Below, one piece after another: positions 24,928 through 34,137 of a DNA stretch of 64,000 nt (its first letter is position 1; each line of letters begins with the position of its first letter). Source of the DNA: Magnetococcales bacterium DCbin4. GTDB taxonomy: Bacteria; Pseudomonadota; Magnetococcia; Magnetococcales; UBA8363. The notes under the pieces were generated by a model, which saw only the letters and a program-made list of their open reading frames with translations, did no database searches and was not told where the DNA came from. Made by a program: the position numbers and the translations under genes. The stretch covers positions 6,625 through 70,624 of the forward strand of contig PEAN01000013.1 of NCBI GenBank assembly GCA_002753735.1, read 5' to 3'.

Positions 24928-27147
24928 ATGGTGGATATGCACAAGACATCGGCCTGGATCGGTGATGCCTGGGGTGGCTTGGCGGCGATGTTGGTTGCCC
25001 TCCCCTCGGCGATTGCCTATGGGGTTGCCGCCTTGGCACCGCTGGGGGCATCCAGTCTTCCCCTGGGGGCGATGGCGGGGGTGATGGGGGTGATCGCGCT
25101 GGGTTTGTCAACGCCAGGATTGGGTGGTGCTGCGCGTCTTATTACCGCACCCTGTGCCCCGGCGGCGGCCGTACTTTCTGCCCTGGCGGCGGAACGGATT
25201 GCCAGCGGTTCCCAATCGCCCGCAGAGATTCTCGTCTTTCTTGCCATGGTAGCCCTGCTTTCATCGTTTTTGCAAATGCTTTATGGTGCCCTTGGGGGGG
25301 GCCGGATCATTAAATTCATTCCTTATCCGGTCGTCGCTGGCTATCTGAGTGCCGTTGGCCTGCTCATTTTCTTGAGCCAGGTTCCCAAATGGTTGGGATT
25401 GCCTCGGAATGTCACTCTTGCACAAGGATTGACCCACCCCGATCTGTGGCAATCCACCGGCATCCTGACCGGACTGGTCACCATCATCGGCATGATCGCC
25501 GCGCCCTGGATCACCCGTAGACTGCCTGCGCCGGTCTTTGGTTTGCTCCTGGGGATGGGGAGTTATTTCCTCTCCAGCCTCAACCATCCCGAACTGCTCC
25601 GCTTGACCGACAATCCCCTGCTGGTTGGCCCCATTCAGGTAGACTTTTCTACGCTGCGTCAGGGATTCGAAGGGCGTTGGCAAGCCTTGGGTCAGTTGCA
25701 TTTGCGTGATCTGTTCGCCCTGTTGGTCCCTGCCTTTACCCTTTCGGCGCTTTTGTCGGTCGATACCTTGAAAACCTGTGTCGTCGTCGATGCCATGACC
25801 CGTTCCCGGCATGATTCTAATCGGGAACTCATGGCCCAGGGGGTGGGCAATCTGATTTCCACCCTGCTGGGAGGGATGCCCGGTGCTGGCACCATGGGGG
25901 CGACGCTCGTGAGTATCAACAGTGGCGGACACAGCCGGTTGGCGGGGATTCTTGAAGGGTTCTTTTCCTTGTTGGTCCTTCTTTTCTTCAGTTCCCTGCT
26001 CGGTTGGGTTCCGATCCCTGCGCTGGCGGGGATCCTGATCGTTGTCGCCTGGCGCATGGTTGATTGGCACAGTTTTTCGTTGCTTCGGCGCAGTGAAACC
26101 TTCCTTGATTTTTTTGTCGTGGCCACGGTGGTCGTGGTTGCCATCGTGTTCAACCTGATTGCCGCCGCCGGTGCCGGAATGGCGTTGGCGGTCGTATTGT
26201 TTGTTCGTGATCAGGTAAAAACTTCAGTGATCAGACGCAAACTCTATGGCGGGCAGTATTCATCCAAGCATCAACGTCTCCCTGAAGAACGCAAAATTTT
26301 GGAGGACAACCGGCGCCTCGTCGTCATCTGCGAATTGCAGGGCAATTTGTTTTTCGGGACCACGGATCAGTTGTTCAGTCGGCTGGAAACCGATCTCAGT
26401 AGCTGTCGTTTCCTGATCTTCGACATGAGCCGGGTTCAGACCATCGACTTTACCGCCATGCACATGCTGGGTCAGATGGACGCCATGCTTTCCGAAGGGG
26501 GTGCCCATCTGATCTTGACCGAACCTTCCAGGATCATGTCTGGCGGACAAAACCCCATCGTTCATTTGGAGCATCTGGTGTTGCGTCCGACGGAGCATCT
26601 CCAGACCTTTGCCACGCTTGATGAAGCCATCGAGTGGGTGGAAGATCAGATCCTTGCGGGTGATGTTGCGGGGCGTGTCGTTGAGGAGTGGCCGTTACCG
26701 ATCCATGAATTCCCATTATTTCTGGGTTTGGAGGAGGAGGGAAAGGAGGGGGTATTGGCGTTGTTGGGCAAGGTTGTGGAGGAGCGTTCCTACAAAGCGG
26801 GGGAAACCTTGTTTCAACGGGGTGATCCGGGGGATGAGATGTATTTCATTCGCAAGGGTGGGGTTCGCATTGTTTTGCCGATTCACCATGGCAAGGAGCA
26901 TACCCTGGCCATTTTTGGCCGTGGTGGTTTTCTTGGGGACATGGCGTTCATCGACCTGGCCCCCCGGTCTTCCAATGCGGTCACCATCATGGATACGGAG
27001 GTCTTCATCCTGTCGCGGCATCAGTTTGATCTGGTCAGTGGAGAAGACCCCGAAATGGCGAAAAATGTGTTCATCCGCTTGTGCAAGGTATTGACGTTAC
27101 GCCTGCGTTTTGCCGATGCCGAGATCATGGCGCTCAAGGAGGCGTGA
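24928..27147 (+). CDS. SulP-family transporter with STAS and C-terminal cyclic-nucleotide-binding domain
   Basis: This 739-residue protein has an N-terminal SulP membrane core of 10-14 helices (about residues 10-440; early motif LVALPSAIAYGVAALAPLG) and a STAS domain (about 460-560; FLIFDMSRVQTIDFTAMHML). It ends with a cNMP-binding domain (about 620-739; YKAGETLFQRGDPGDEMYFI, then FGRGGFLGDMAFID). SulP proteins carry sulfate, bicarbonate or other anions; the substrate here is unknown. The fused cNMP domain suggests gating by a cyclic nucleotide. The start may be ATG 24928 or ATG 24937. The stop codon directly abuts the stop of the convergent MscS gene. Confidence 0.88.
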   Translation: MVDMHKTSAWIGDAWGGLAAMLVALPSAIAYGVAALAPLGASSLPLGAMAGVMGVIALGLSTPGLGGAARLITAPCAPAAAVLSALAAERIASGSQSPAEILVFLAMVALLSSFLQMLYGALGGGRIIKFIPYPVVAGYLSAVGLLIFLSQVPKWLGLPRNVTLAQGLTHPDLWQSTGILTGLVTIIGMIAAPWITRRLPAPVFGLLLGMGSYFLSSLNHPELLRLTDNPLLVGPIQVDFSTLRQGFEGRWQALGQLHLRDLFALLVPAFTLSALLSVDTLKTCVVVDAMTRSRHDSNRELMAQGVGNLISTLLGGMPGAGTMGATLVSINSGGHSRLAGILEGFFSLLVLLFFSSLLGWVPIPALAGILIVVAWRMVDWHSFSLLRRSETFLDFFVVATVVVVAIVFNLIAAAGAGMALAVVLFVRDQVKTSVIRRKLYGGQYSSKHQRLPEERKILEDNRRLVVICELQGNLFFGTTDQLFSRLETDLSSCRFLIFDMSRVQTIDFTAMHMLGQMDAMLSEGGAHLILTEPSRIMSGGQNPIVHLEHLVLRPTEHLQTFATLDEAIEWVEDQILAGDVAGRVVEEWPLPIHEFPLFLGLEEEGKEGVLALLGKVVEERSYKAGETLFQRGDPGDEMYFIRKGGVRIVLPIHHGKEHTLAIFGRGGFLGDMAFIDLAPRSSNAVTIMDTEVFILSRHQFDLVSGEDPEMAKNVFIRLCKVLTLRLRFADAEIMALKEA

Positions 27148-28782
27148 TTATTGTTCCCGAATCAGATGCATTGCCAATCCCAGTTTGTGAAACAATGAAT
27201 TCGGTTTCAAATGTTGTTCCACGGTCAATTTTTTTCCTGGTTCCAGGTGTTGTAATTGTTCGAACAGTTGTCTGGATCGTCGTGCCGCCAAACCTGTCAG
27301 TGCATGCTGCACTTCCGGGGAAATGGCCAGCAAGGCATCGAAGGCCGGGGAGGAGACTTCCAGGAGTTCCACCTCTTCCGGTCCCGCTTTGACCGTGGCG
27401 GTACGGGGCAGATCGGTCAACAAGGCCATTTCACCCACGAGTTCACCCGTTTCTACACGGAATTCCTGGGTCGCATCCAAACCTTCATAGAACACCATTC
27501 CGAGCAGGTGTCCCCGGGCCACGATGTGGCACACCCGTCCCACCTCGCCTTGACGGAATAAAAGCTCGTTGGGGCCATACACGCGATGCACCAGAAGTGC
27601 AGCGAAGTTCAGGAGTTTTTCCGGGCTGGGCAGGGGTGCCCGCGGCATGGAGGCCAACAGACGAGTGAAAAAACCACATTGTTGTAGAATGCGGATATGA
27701 TCCTCGGGTTGTTTTTCAACCTTTGGTACCAGGGTTGGCGCGACCGAATAGACTGAGCCGCCATCGGGAAAGGGGATGGAAAGTCCGTGACGCCGTAACT
27801 GATACCAGACCCGCTCCCGGACCAATCCTTCGAGTTTGGACCGGTCGAAGTAGGTTCTGCTCCAGAAACGGACCAGATACACCACCCCATAATCACGAAA
27901 TTCCTGAATGAAGGCATCGACCGGTTTGCTCTGTTCCACCTCATCCACACTGGAAGCGGCATTACGCAGAATCGTTTTCACTTCCTGGGGGAAATCACCA
28001 AAGGATAGGGTGAAGAGCAATTGATGGCGTCGCAGGGGGCTGTTCCAGGTCATGTTGTTGATGACGCTGGCGGCCAGTGTGCTGTTGGGGATGATGTAGA
28101 TGTGCCCACTGGTGCTGCGCAGGCGGGTTTCCCGCCAGTTGCGATGGATGATTTCCCCCTCTTTATCGCCGACCGCGATCCACTGTGACGGTTCAACCGT
28201 GCCGACCAGGTTCATGGACAGCCCTGCCAGGAAATTGCTCAACACTTCACGCAAGGCGATGCCCACCACTGCCGCCACGACGGCTGTCGAAGTGAGGAGT
28301 TGGGAGGTATCGAAATCCAGGACGAAGTGAAAGATGGCAAAGGAGGTCGCCCCGATCAGCAGCAGGCGCAGCAGGAACAACATCACCGAAGGGATGGGGA
28401 ATCGCCGTCGATGGACGAAATAAAACAGGCGCCCAATGGCTTCATTGATATTGAAAAACAGCAGAATGACCCAGAACAGATACCATGCCTTGATGTAGCG
28501 CGCATCGATCCGCGCTGACCCCAGCCATTCGGGATGGAGGTCGAGTACCTTCAGCAGGCACCAGGTCAAGGTCAGGATCACCACGGGACGGATCACTGCC
28601 CCCAATAATGGCACGACCCAGGATTCTCCCTGGGACGAGGGTATTTCCTTGGGTTCTTCGATGGCAGTGGTTTTCGATGTTCGCAGGCGCAACGGCAACG
28701 TCAACAGTGTTGCCACGGTGAAAATGGCCAGGAAGCCACCCAGTGTCAGTGAGATCAGGGATAAACTGTCCAAAGCGGGCAC
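27148..28782 (-). CDS. MscS-family mechanosensitive channel with cyclic-nucleotide-binding domain
   Basis: This is a 544-residue protein. Four or five N-terminal membrane helices lead to the MscS pore/beta domain: TAVVAAVVGIALREVLSNFLAGL, then the beta domain with VGDKEGEIIHRNWRETRLRS and IYIIPNSTLAASVI. The C-terminal ~130 residues are a cNMP-binding fold (YGPNELLFRQGEVGRVCHIV, GELVGEMALLTDLPRTATV). Such fusions are known as bCNG channels, a MscS subgroup gated by cAMP. The start is a GTG with AAGGA upstream. It ends tail-to-tail with the SulP-cNMP gene, with no intervening base. Confidence 0.9.
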   Translation of the reverse strand: MPALDSLSLISLTLGGFLAIFTVATLLTLPLRLRTSKTTAIEEPKEIPSSQGESWVVPLLGAVIRPVVILTLTWCLLKVLDLHPEWLGSARIDARYIKAWYLFWVILLFFNINEAIGRLFYFVHRRRFPIPSVMLFLLRLLLIGATSFAIFHFVLDFDTSQLLTSTAVVAAVVGIALREVLSNFLAGLSMNLVGTVEPSQWIAVGDKEGEIIHRNWRETRLRSTSGHIYIIPNSTLAASVINNMTWNSPLRRHQLLFTLSFGDFPQEVKTILRNAASSVDEVEQSKPVDAFIQEFRDYGVVYLVRFWSRTYFDRSKLEGLVRERVWYQLRRHGLSIPFPDGGSVYSVAPTLVPKVEKQPEDHIRILQQCGFFTRLLASMPRAPLPSPEKLLNFAALLVHRVYGPNELLFRQGEVGRVCHIVARGHLLGMVFYEGLDATQEFRVETGELVGEMALLTDLPRTATVKAGPEEVELLEVSSPAFDALLAISPEVQHALTGLAARRSRQLFEQLQHLEPGKKLTVEQHLKPNSLFHKLGLAMHLIREQ

Positions 28783-28851
28783 GATCCTTGGTGGAAATCG
28801 AAGTCTTGGGGACGTTTTCTCAAGCTTAATTATATTTATTATATCAACATG

Positions 28852-30486
28852 TTATTGATGACGTTCGCCCAGTTGATTGATGATGACATTGATGGCATCG
28901 ACCATGCGTTTGAAATCACCCTGGAACTGGCCATCCAGTTTTCCCGGGATTTCACCCCGACTGATCCGATCCACATGGTCGGCAATCAGCCGCAATTCCT
29001 GCAAACGCCGGATCATGTCATTCAAGGCGGAACACATTTTTTGGAAATCACCCTGAAACTTGGCATCCAGGGGATCGGGAATCGCCCCTCTTGCCGCCAA
29101 AGCCATGATCATCACCATGCGATCCGCAATCAGGCGCATGGCACGCATGCGGTTGACCATTTCCCGCATGACGACTGCCAACTGGCCGATTTCATCCTGA
29201 CTGTCCAACGTGGTTTTCGCTTCCAGATTGCCGCCCGCCACCTCATGGGAAAAATGCCACAGATTGGCAATGGCACTGACAATCGAACGGACAATCATAT
29301 AGGACAGCCATCCACAAATGATGATGGCGAATAAACTCACGATAAAAATGAATTGGGCACGCCTTTCGGCGGACTGACGGGTTTTCGCTGCCGATGCCGC
29401 GACCAGTTCATCGGCAATGGCGCTGATGTTTGCGACCAACGGTTCAGTTAGATGCACTTCGTGTCGCATCGATGTCATGGTTTGTCGGATGTTGGCGTCG
29501 GTTATGGCCATGGCCTTCATGGTTTCCAGATAATTCGTCAAATGGCCGTCCAGCCGTTTTTTGATCTCCTCTGACACCATCGATTGTTGAATCAGAAGAT
29601 GCAACCGTTGCGCTTCTTCATGGAAGAGGGGGAGAAGGGATTCATCCTGACGCATCAGGTAATCCTTTTCCATTCGGCGCAGTGTCAGATAAACCATCTG
29701 CGCTCCGGGTATGGTTTCGCGGCTGACCTGGTGAATCAGTTGCAACAGAACCTCCCGGGAAGCGGTTCCTTCTCCCCCGCGGGCGTGCCACCGTTCAAAC
29801 GCTGCGGCAAATTTTTTCAAGCCGTGCAGAATCTGGCGCTCAAGTGGCGATTGATCGGCTTTGGATTGCAGGGATTGTCTCAGGGTACGCACCATATGGG
29901 TGACTGGCGTGACCGTATCGGGTGTGGCGGGGATCGACGCCGTCAGGGCCAGTCGCAGCAAATGTTCCAGATCGTTCAGGATGCCGTCGGCATTCATGTT
30001 ACGGAATGCCCGTTCCATGGCATGGGCTGCATCACGCAATGTTTTGTGCTGTCCATGTTCATGGTCCAATCCACGTACTTCCCAGGCAGCAACAATGGCC
30101 TGGAAGCTTTGTTCATATTGCTTCAGATGATCCGTCAACCGTAATTGCTGTCTGATTTCCAAGCCACGATCCGTGGGTGGTACCAGGCGTTCCACGGCTT
30201 GCGCCTCCTGGATGGCACGCTGCACGTTCTGAATTGCGGCCAGGGCATGGGCAGGATCCTTTCGGGCCAGAAAATCTTTTTCGTCCTTTCTGGCCTGAAG
30301 CACATACAGGGAAATTTGACTTGCGTGCTGACGGATGGCGATTTCATGGTTGAGGAGGTGTTCGTAACCGGTGATGGTATTGCGCAAGGTCAGGGTATAT
30401 AACAAAACAGCGGAGCAAAATAATAAAAAGCAAAACCCAATCGTGAACATTAATTTTTGTTTTATTGGAATATCTGAAAGGCGCAT
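28852..30486 (-). CDS. Chemoreceptor-like membrane protein lacking the signalling domain
   Basis: This is a 544-residue protein. TM1 (LMFTIGFCFLLFCSAVLLYTL) is followed by a long helical-bimodular-type periplasmic sensor (about residues 35-360), TM2 (FIFIVSLFAIIICGWLSYMIV), a HAMP domain and two further HAMP-like repeats, each containing GxIPxxLDxxFQGDFxxM. Receptors of this type normally continue into a methyl-accepting coiled coil, but here the frame stops after NVIINQLGERHQ. It may be a truncated MCP or a membrane sensor acting through HAMP contacts with another receptor. No MCP-tip sequence follows in the 70 bases before the next gene. Confidence 0.8.
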   Translation of the reverse strand: MRLSDIPIKQKLMFTIGFCFLLFCSAVLLYTLTLRNTITGYEHLLNHEIAIRQHASQISLYVLQARKDEKDFLARKDPAHALAAIQNVQRAIQEAQAVERLVPPTDRGLEIRQQLRLTDHLKQYEQSFQAIVAAWEVRGLDHEHGQHKTLRDAAHAMERAFRNMNADGILNDLEHLLRLALTASIPATPDTVTPVTHMVRTLRQSLQSKADQSPLERQILHGLKKFAAAFERWHARGGEGTASREVLLQLIHQVSRETIPGAQMVYLTLRRMEKDYLMRQDESLLPLFHEEAQRLHLLIQQSMVSEEIKKRLDGHLTNYLETMKAMAITDANIRQTMTSMRHEVHLTEPLVANISAIADELVAASAAKTRQSAERRAQFIFIVSLFAIIICGWLSYMIVRSIVSAIANLWHFSHEVAGGNLEAKTTLDSQDEIGQLAVVMREMVNRMRAMRLIADRMVMIMALAARGAIPDPLDAKFQGDFQKMCSALNDMIRRLQELRLIADHVDRISRGEIPGKLDGQFQGDFKRMVDAINVIINQLGERHQ

Positions 30487-30735
30487 TTATTTTTCCGTTC
30501 AAGGTTGAACCTGCGGGTTCATGACACGGGCCATGGTGCTGGTGTATGGGCGCGATATGCCGATACACGTGCGGTTACGATGCACAAAATGCAGGATGGT
30601 GTCAATTACAGCGTGCTTTCAACCCCGTTGCGCGCAAAAAAGTGGACATGATCATTGAGAGGGGCTGTCAGGATGTCGTAGAATGAATCCACACTTTATA
30701 ATGTGATTTCAATCCATCAGGAAGGTTGCGCCCGA

Positions 30736-32184
30736 GTGAATGTCCATTTTTTAAGCATTGGCATGTTCTCAATCAACCGTGGCAGGCCCATTCCCGCCAC
30801 CCTCACTTTGTGGCAGGACCGCCGGGTTTCCCTCAAATGTGCCGCAGAGCGCCTGAAAAACGTATTTTCGGTCAAGGGAGAGAAAAATATTGTTGCCTTC
30901 CTGGCCCTGGTCAACGGGGCCATCATGAAGGTCAAGTCCAAGAGCATGATTTCTTTTGTTAAGGGGCGGGGAGAGGATGAGGACTTTTATACTCTTTCCT
31001 TTGCCATCCATGAAGTTTTGGATGAATCGATTGGCAATCTGTTCAACCCCATAGAACTGTCGGATGAAGGGATCGTATTTCGGCAGTACTACGAGGAATC
31101 CAAACGGGAAAAGACCGTCAAGGTTGTCGAGACCGATTTCAGTCCCCTCAATTTGAACCTGGGGGTTCGGATCATTTATGAACATTTTACCCAATCCGTT
31201 TTTGGTCCGGAGGGGGAAGATGTATTATTCAACGATTTTGAGACCCGGATCCTGGGGAAAATCTACGCGCTTGCCGATATTCAAGTCCTGACCCCGAATC
31301 CAGAAGACGACACGGTCGATCAGGTCAAGAAGTCTTCCTACTGGCAAAAAGCGCTTCCCAGACAACCGCAAGTCAAGCCAGCGGATGCCCAGGCGACGAA
31401 GGCAACCTCCCAGACCCCGCCGTCTTCTGCGGCTGTGGCGGCGACCGGGGCGAAGAAAAACTGGTGGGAAAAGGCAGCCGATACCCTGCCTCCAGAGAAA
31501 AAGGGACCCCGGGCACCTCCTGCCAGAACGGCACCCAGCCCAGTGAATGTCCAGCAAAAGGCGCCGCCGATTGCCCCTGAGGTTTCCGCCAAAGCGGTTT
31601 CGACCCTCCCGAGTGATGCACCGCCACCGCCCAGGAGGATCAGCGACATCATGCGGCTGATCAAAGATACCCGGGAATCGCGTTCCTCTGTCATTCGGGA
31701 GATGGCCCCTTCAATCTCGTGGAATTCCGAAGGGATCAAATCGGTCATGACGGGACTTGGCGACCTGGAACGTAACCGGGTGAGTTCGGCATACGCACAA
31801 TCGAACCGTAGAGGTAATTATCGGATCTATTTCAAGGATTTCCCTGGAGTTGCCACCAACGAGGAAAGTGTCGAGTTTCCGATCAATATTGATAATATTT
31901 CCGAATCGGGTGCCCTTTTTTCCATTGTCGCCGCCTCTTCGGAGATATCGTCTCCATTTGCCATCAACGACACCGTCATGCTGGAAATTTCCATCGTCGG
32001 TTTTTTTGATCGGGAAATATTTGGCAAGGTGGTTCGGGGAACGCGAACCCGATTCAAGAACGGGAAGATCAAATTTTCCTACGCGGTCAAATTTTCATGG
32101 ATTGCCGCTCCCCCTGCTTTTGTGGAAGCGGTGCGCAAAACGCAATTGTTCATCACTGCCGAACAACTTGGACGCGATTCTTGA
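30736..32184 (+). CDS. PilZ-like domain protein with proline-rich linker
   Basis: This is a protein of about 482 residues with three parts. The N-terminal ~190 residues are a soluble domain I do not recognise (FLALVNGAIMKVKSKSMISF, FSPLNLNLGVRIIYEHF). A Pro/Ala-rich linker (about 200-310) follows. The C-terminal part begins NRRGNYRIYF and has ISESGALFSIV and VVRGTRTRFKNGKIKFSYAV, consistent with a PilZ c-di-GMP-binding fold. No signal peptide is seen. GTG at 30736 is preceded by AGGAAGG; a GTG at 30703 would add 11 residues. The 250-base gap upstream shows no other gene. Confidence 0.65.
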   Translation: MNVHFLSIGMFSINRGRPIPATLTLWQDRRVSLKCAAERLKNVFSVKGEKNIVAFLALVNGAIMKVKSKSMISFVKGRGEDEDFYTLSFAIHEVLDESIGNLFNPIELSDEGIVFRQYYEESKREKTVKVVETDFSPLNLNLGVRIIYEHFTQSVFGPEGEDVLFNDFETRILGKIYALADIQVLTPNPEDDTVDQVKKSSYWQKALPRQPQVKPADAQATKATSQTPPSSAAVAATGAKKNWWEKAADTLPPEKKGPRAPPARTAPSPVNVQQKAPPIAPEVSAKAVSTLPSDAPPPPRRISDIMRLIKDTRESRSSVIREMAPSISWNSEGIKSVMTGLGDLERNRVSSAYAQSNRRGNYRIYFKDFPGVATNEESVEFPINIDNISESGALFSIVAASSEISSPFAINDTVMLEISIVGFFDREIFGKVVRGTRTRFKNGKIKFSYAVKFSWIAAPPAFVEAVRKTQLFITAEQLGRDS

Positions 32185-32213
32185 TCATTGCCGCGCGCGG
32201 ATTGATGTCGATA

Positions 32214-33095
32214 TCATGAATCGGAGGAGTTGGAACGGGGATTTGCTTTTGTCCTGGGTTTTTTGAATCCCAGGAAGGTTTGCAATTGAAGGCGAATCGA
32301 GGTGCGTTCGCGAGGTTGCGGACAGTCGGTATCTCCTTCGGCAAAGAGCGCAGTGGTCGCGGAATGTTTGCGGATGATGGCATCAAGGCGTTGCCGGTGG
32401 AGGCTGGCAATGAAGGTATTGATGTGGTCACGATCATTGCTGACGATGGCTGAGAAGAGGGCCGTGATATGAATGCGCGAATCGGGGGGCTGGGGCGGAT
32501 GAGTGACAACCTTGGGTTCCACTTTGCGGATGACGCTTCCCCCGTTGATCGTCCCTCCTGCAAAGGGAATGGCAACCTGGACGAAGGTTCCAACCGTTGG
32601 CAGGTCTTCCGCGAGGGGCAGTGAGCATTCAAATTGTCCGGAGCTGATGGTTTCCAGACGCACGGAATAGACGCGGTTGCTTTCCATGGTGAGTGTTGCG
32701 TTGATTTCTTCCTGGGGCATCAGATCGACCCCCAGACGTTCCTGACCTGCGCCGCACAGCAAGGCGATCAGGGTGTTGCCGAGTTCGGTGGCGGAGGCTT
32801 TGAGTTCCATCCCCACCCCTTTGGGATTGGCGTGAACGACCCGGATGGGGAAGTTTTTTTTAAGGCGCATTCCCCCGAGTTCCAGGGAGCCCGTGCATTC
32901 CGTCACGGCATCGGGAACGGGGTTAAAGGTTGCCAGAAAGATACCATTCATTCCCAGGTTGCGCGTGACCCCCACCAGGGTCACCGGTTTGCCGTCGGTT
33001 GGATGGAGGATTAAACGGCATTGGAGCCTGCCCCAAATTCTTGGGAAGCGGCGCCGACATGGGTGGGGATTGGACACGGGAGGTTCTGCAGGCAT
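32214..33095 (-). CDS. PilZ domain protein
   Basis: This is a 293-residue soluble protein. The N terminus has the PilZ signature RRRFPRIWGRLQCRLIL (RxxxR) followed by GVTRNLGMNGIFL (the NxGxxG variant of DxSxxG), so c-di-GMP binding is likely. A second beta-rich segment covers about residues 125-190 (YSVRLETISSGQFECSLPL), suggesting a tandem PilZ or YcgR-N-like module. The C-terminal ~90 residues are helical and basic. The gene lies 16 nt after the response-regulator gene on the same strand, so the two probably form an operon. Confidence 0.78.
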   Translation of the reverse strand: MPAEPPVSNPHPCRRRFPRIWGRLQCRLILHPTDGKPVTLVGVTRNLGMNGIFLATFNPVPDAVTECTGSLELGGMRLKKNFPIRVVHANPKGVGMELKASATELGNTLIALLCGAGQERLGVDLMPQEEINATLTMESNRVYSVRLETISSGQFECSLPLAEDLPTVGTFVQVAIPFAGGTINGGSVIRKVEPKVVTHPPQPPDSRIHITALFSAIVSNDRDHINTFIASLHRQRLDAIIRKHSATTALFAEGDTDCPQPRERTSIRLQLQTFLGFKKPRTKANPRSNSSDS

Positions 33096-33110
33096 CGGGG
33101 CACCGTGAAG

Positions 33111-33578
33111 TTACGAACTGGAACGTTCACCTGCTTCTTCTTCGGCCAGATATTCTTCCCACAGCAATTCGCCCCAGCGATCACAACGTTCTTTGGCTTC
33201 GGCGGCGATTTTGCCCATCAGATCCATGGAGAGCGGTTTTTTCACATAATCGATGGCCCCGAACGAGAGGGCTTCCATGGCGCGATCCAGGTCGCTGGCA
33301 CCGGTGATGACGATGAACTGGATCATCGGATATTTTTTCTTGGCCTGTTTGATGAATTGCAGGCCGTTGCCATCGGGCAGATTGATGTCCTGGAACACGA
33401 TGGCGGGATTGTCCTGTTCCAGTTTTTCCAAGGCATTCTCGAACGTATTGGCGCTGATGAACTCAACGTCGCCGAACTGGGGTTGGAATCGCAGGTAACG
33501 TTCGATGCTTCGGATGATCTCCGGTTCATCATCGACGGTCATGATTTTCAGTTTGCGTACTTCCTGATCATTATCCAT
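33111..33578 (-). CDS. Single-domain response regulator
   Basis: This 155-residue CheY-like receiver has all phosphorylation residues: the acidic pair in TVDDEP (about 15-16), the phospho-acceptor Asp in VFQDINLPDGNG (near 64), the Thr in VITGAS and the Lys in YVKKPLS. There is no output domain, only a ~30-residue acidic C-terminal helix. It probably acts by protein contact. It precedes the PilZ gene in the same direction. No histidine kinase is present in the window. Confidence 0.9.
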   Translation of the reverse strand: MDNDQEVRKLKIMTVDDEPEIIRSIERYLRFQPQFGDVEFISANTFENALEKLEQDNPAIVFQDINLPDGNGLQFIKQAKKKYPMIQFIVITGASDLDRAMEALSFGAIDYVKKPLSMDLMGKIAAEAKERCDRWGELLWEEYLAEEEAGERSSS

Positions 33579-33752
33579 CCCAGTCTCCCAAGAAAAAATT
33601 CAATGCCACCGGCCTGGATGGCATGCAATGTTCCCCCAACTGGAGGTACAGGTGGAACGCTCGTGATCTTTCCTGCATGTCCAGTCATTGCAGGAATGAA
33701 ATTAACATGATTTGCCCGGATTTTACAAGCACCGTCGGGGCAGGGGATTCGT

Positions 33753-33781
33753 TTGCAATTCGAATCGGAACATGATATTAA
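33753..33781 (+). promoter_or_regulatory. Candidate sigma70-type promoter for the Trypco1/NACHT operon
   Basis: TTGCAA (33753-33758) and TATTAA (33776-33781) are separated by 17 bases, each with four of six consensus matches. It lies about 40 bases before the ATG of the small protein gene. This is by inspection only. Confidence 0.35.
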
Positions 33782-33819
33782 TCATTGGTTATTTCAACGA
33801 TCATCAGGGGAATGCCGCC

Positions 33820-34137
33820 ATGAGCAACATCGTCAAAGTGCAGTTGGATGAAAAGACCACCTTTTATGCCGAAGTGGAGGATCGGCCCGAAAATGGATTA
33901 CAACAGGCTTCCCCCTCCATGACGGAGCAGGTTTCCGCCACGGTCAGTGAAGGGTTGGCGTCGATGCGTCCGGTCGTGCAGAAGGTGATGGAAACGTTTC
34001 GTGATCTTGGGCCGGAAGAATGCCAGGTGGAGTTCGGGCTGAAGATCAATGGCGAGGTGGGGATTTTTGTATCCAAAGGGGGGGCCGAGGCCCAGATCAA
34101 GGTTACCATGAAATGGAAGCGCGATCCCCGCTCATGA
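33820..34137 (+). CDS. Trypco1-like small protein (trypsin-co-occurring domain)
   Basis: This 105-residue acidic soluble protein has VKVQLDEKTTFYAEVED at the N terminus and LGPEECQVEFGLKINGEVGIFVSKG followed by AQIKVTMKW at the C terminus. That beta-rich pattern ending in the V.FG(L/I)K....G..I.K....A.I.V...W signature is the trypsin-co-occurring domain 1 family (also called CU044_2847 family). The family is found beside trypsin-like proteases in bacterial conflict systems. Here its stop overlaps the start of a trypsin-NACHT gene by ATGA, which matches that association. A role as protease substrate or adaptor is likely but unproven. AGGGGAA precedes the ATG. Confidence 0.82.
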   Translation: MSNIVKVQLDEKTTFYAEVEDRPENGLQQASPSMTEQVSATVSEGLASMRPVVQKVMETFRDLGPEECQVEFGLKINGEVGIFVSKGGAEAQIKVTMKWKRDPRS

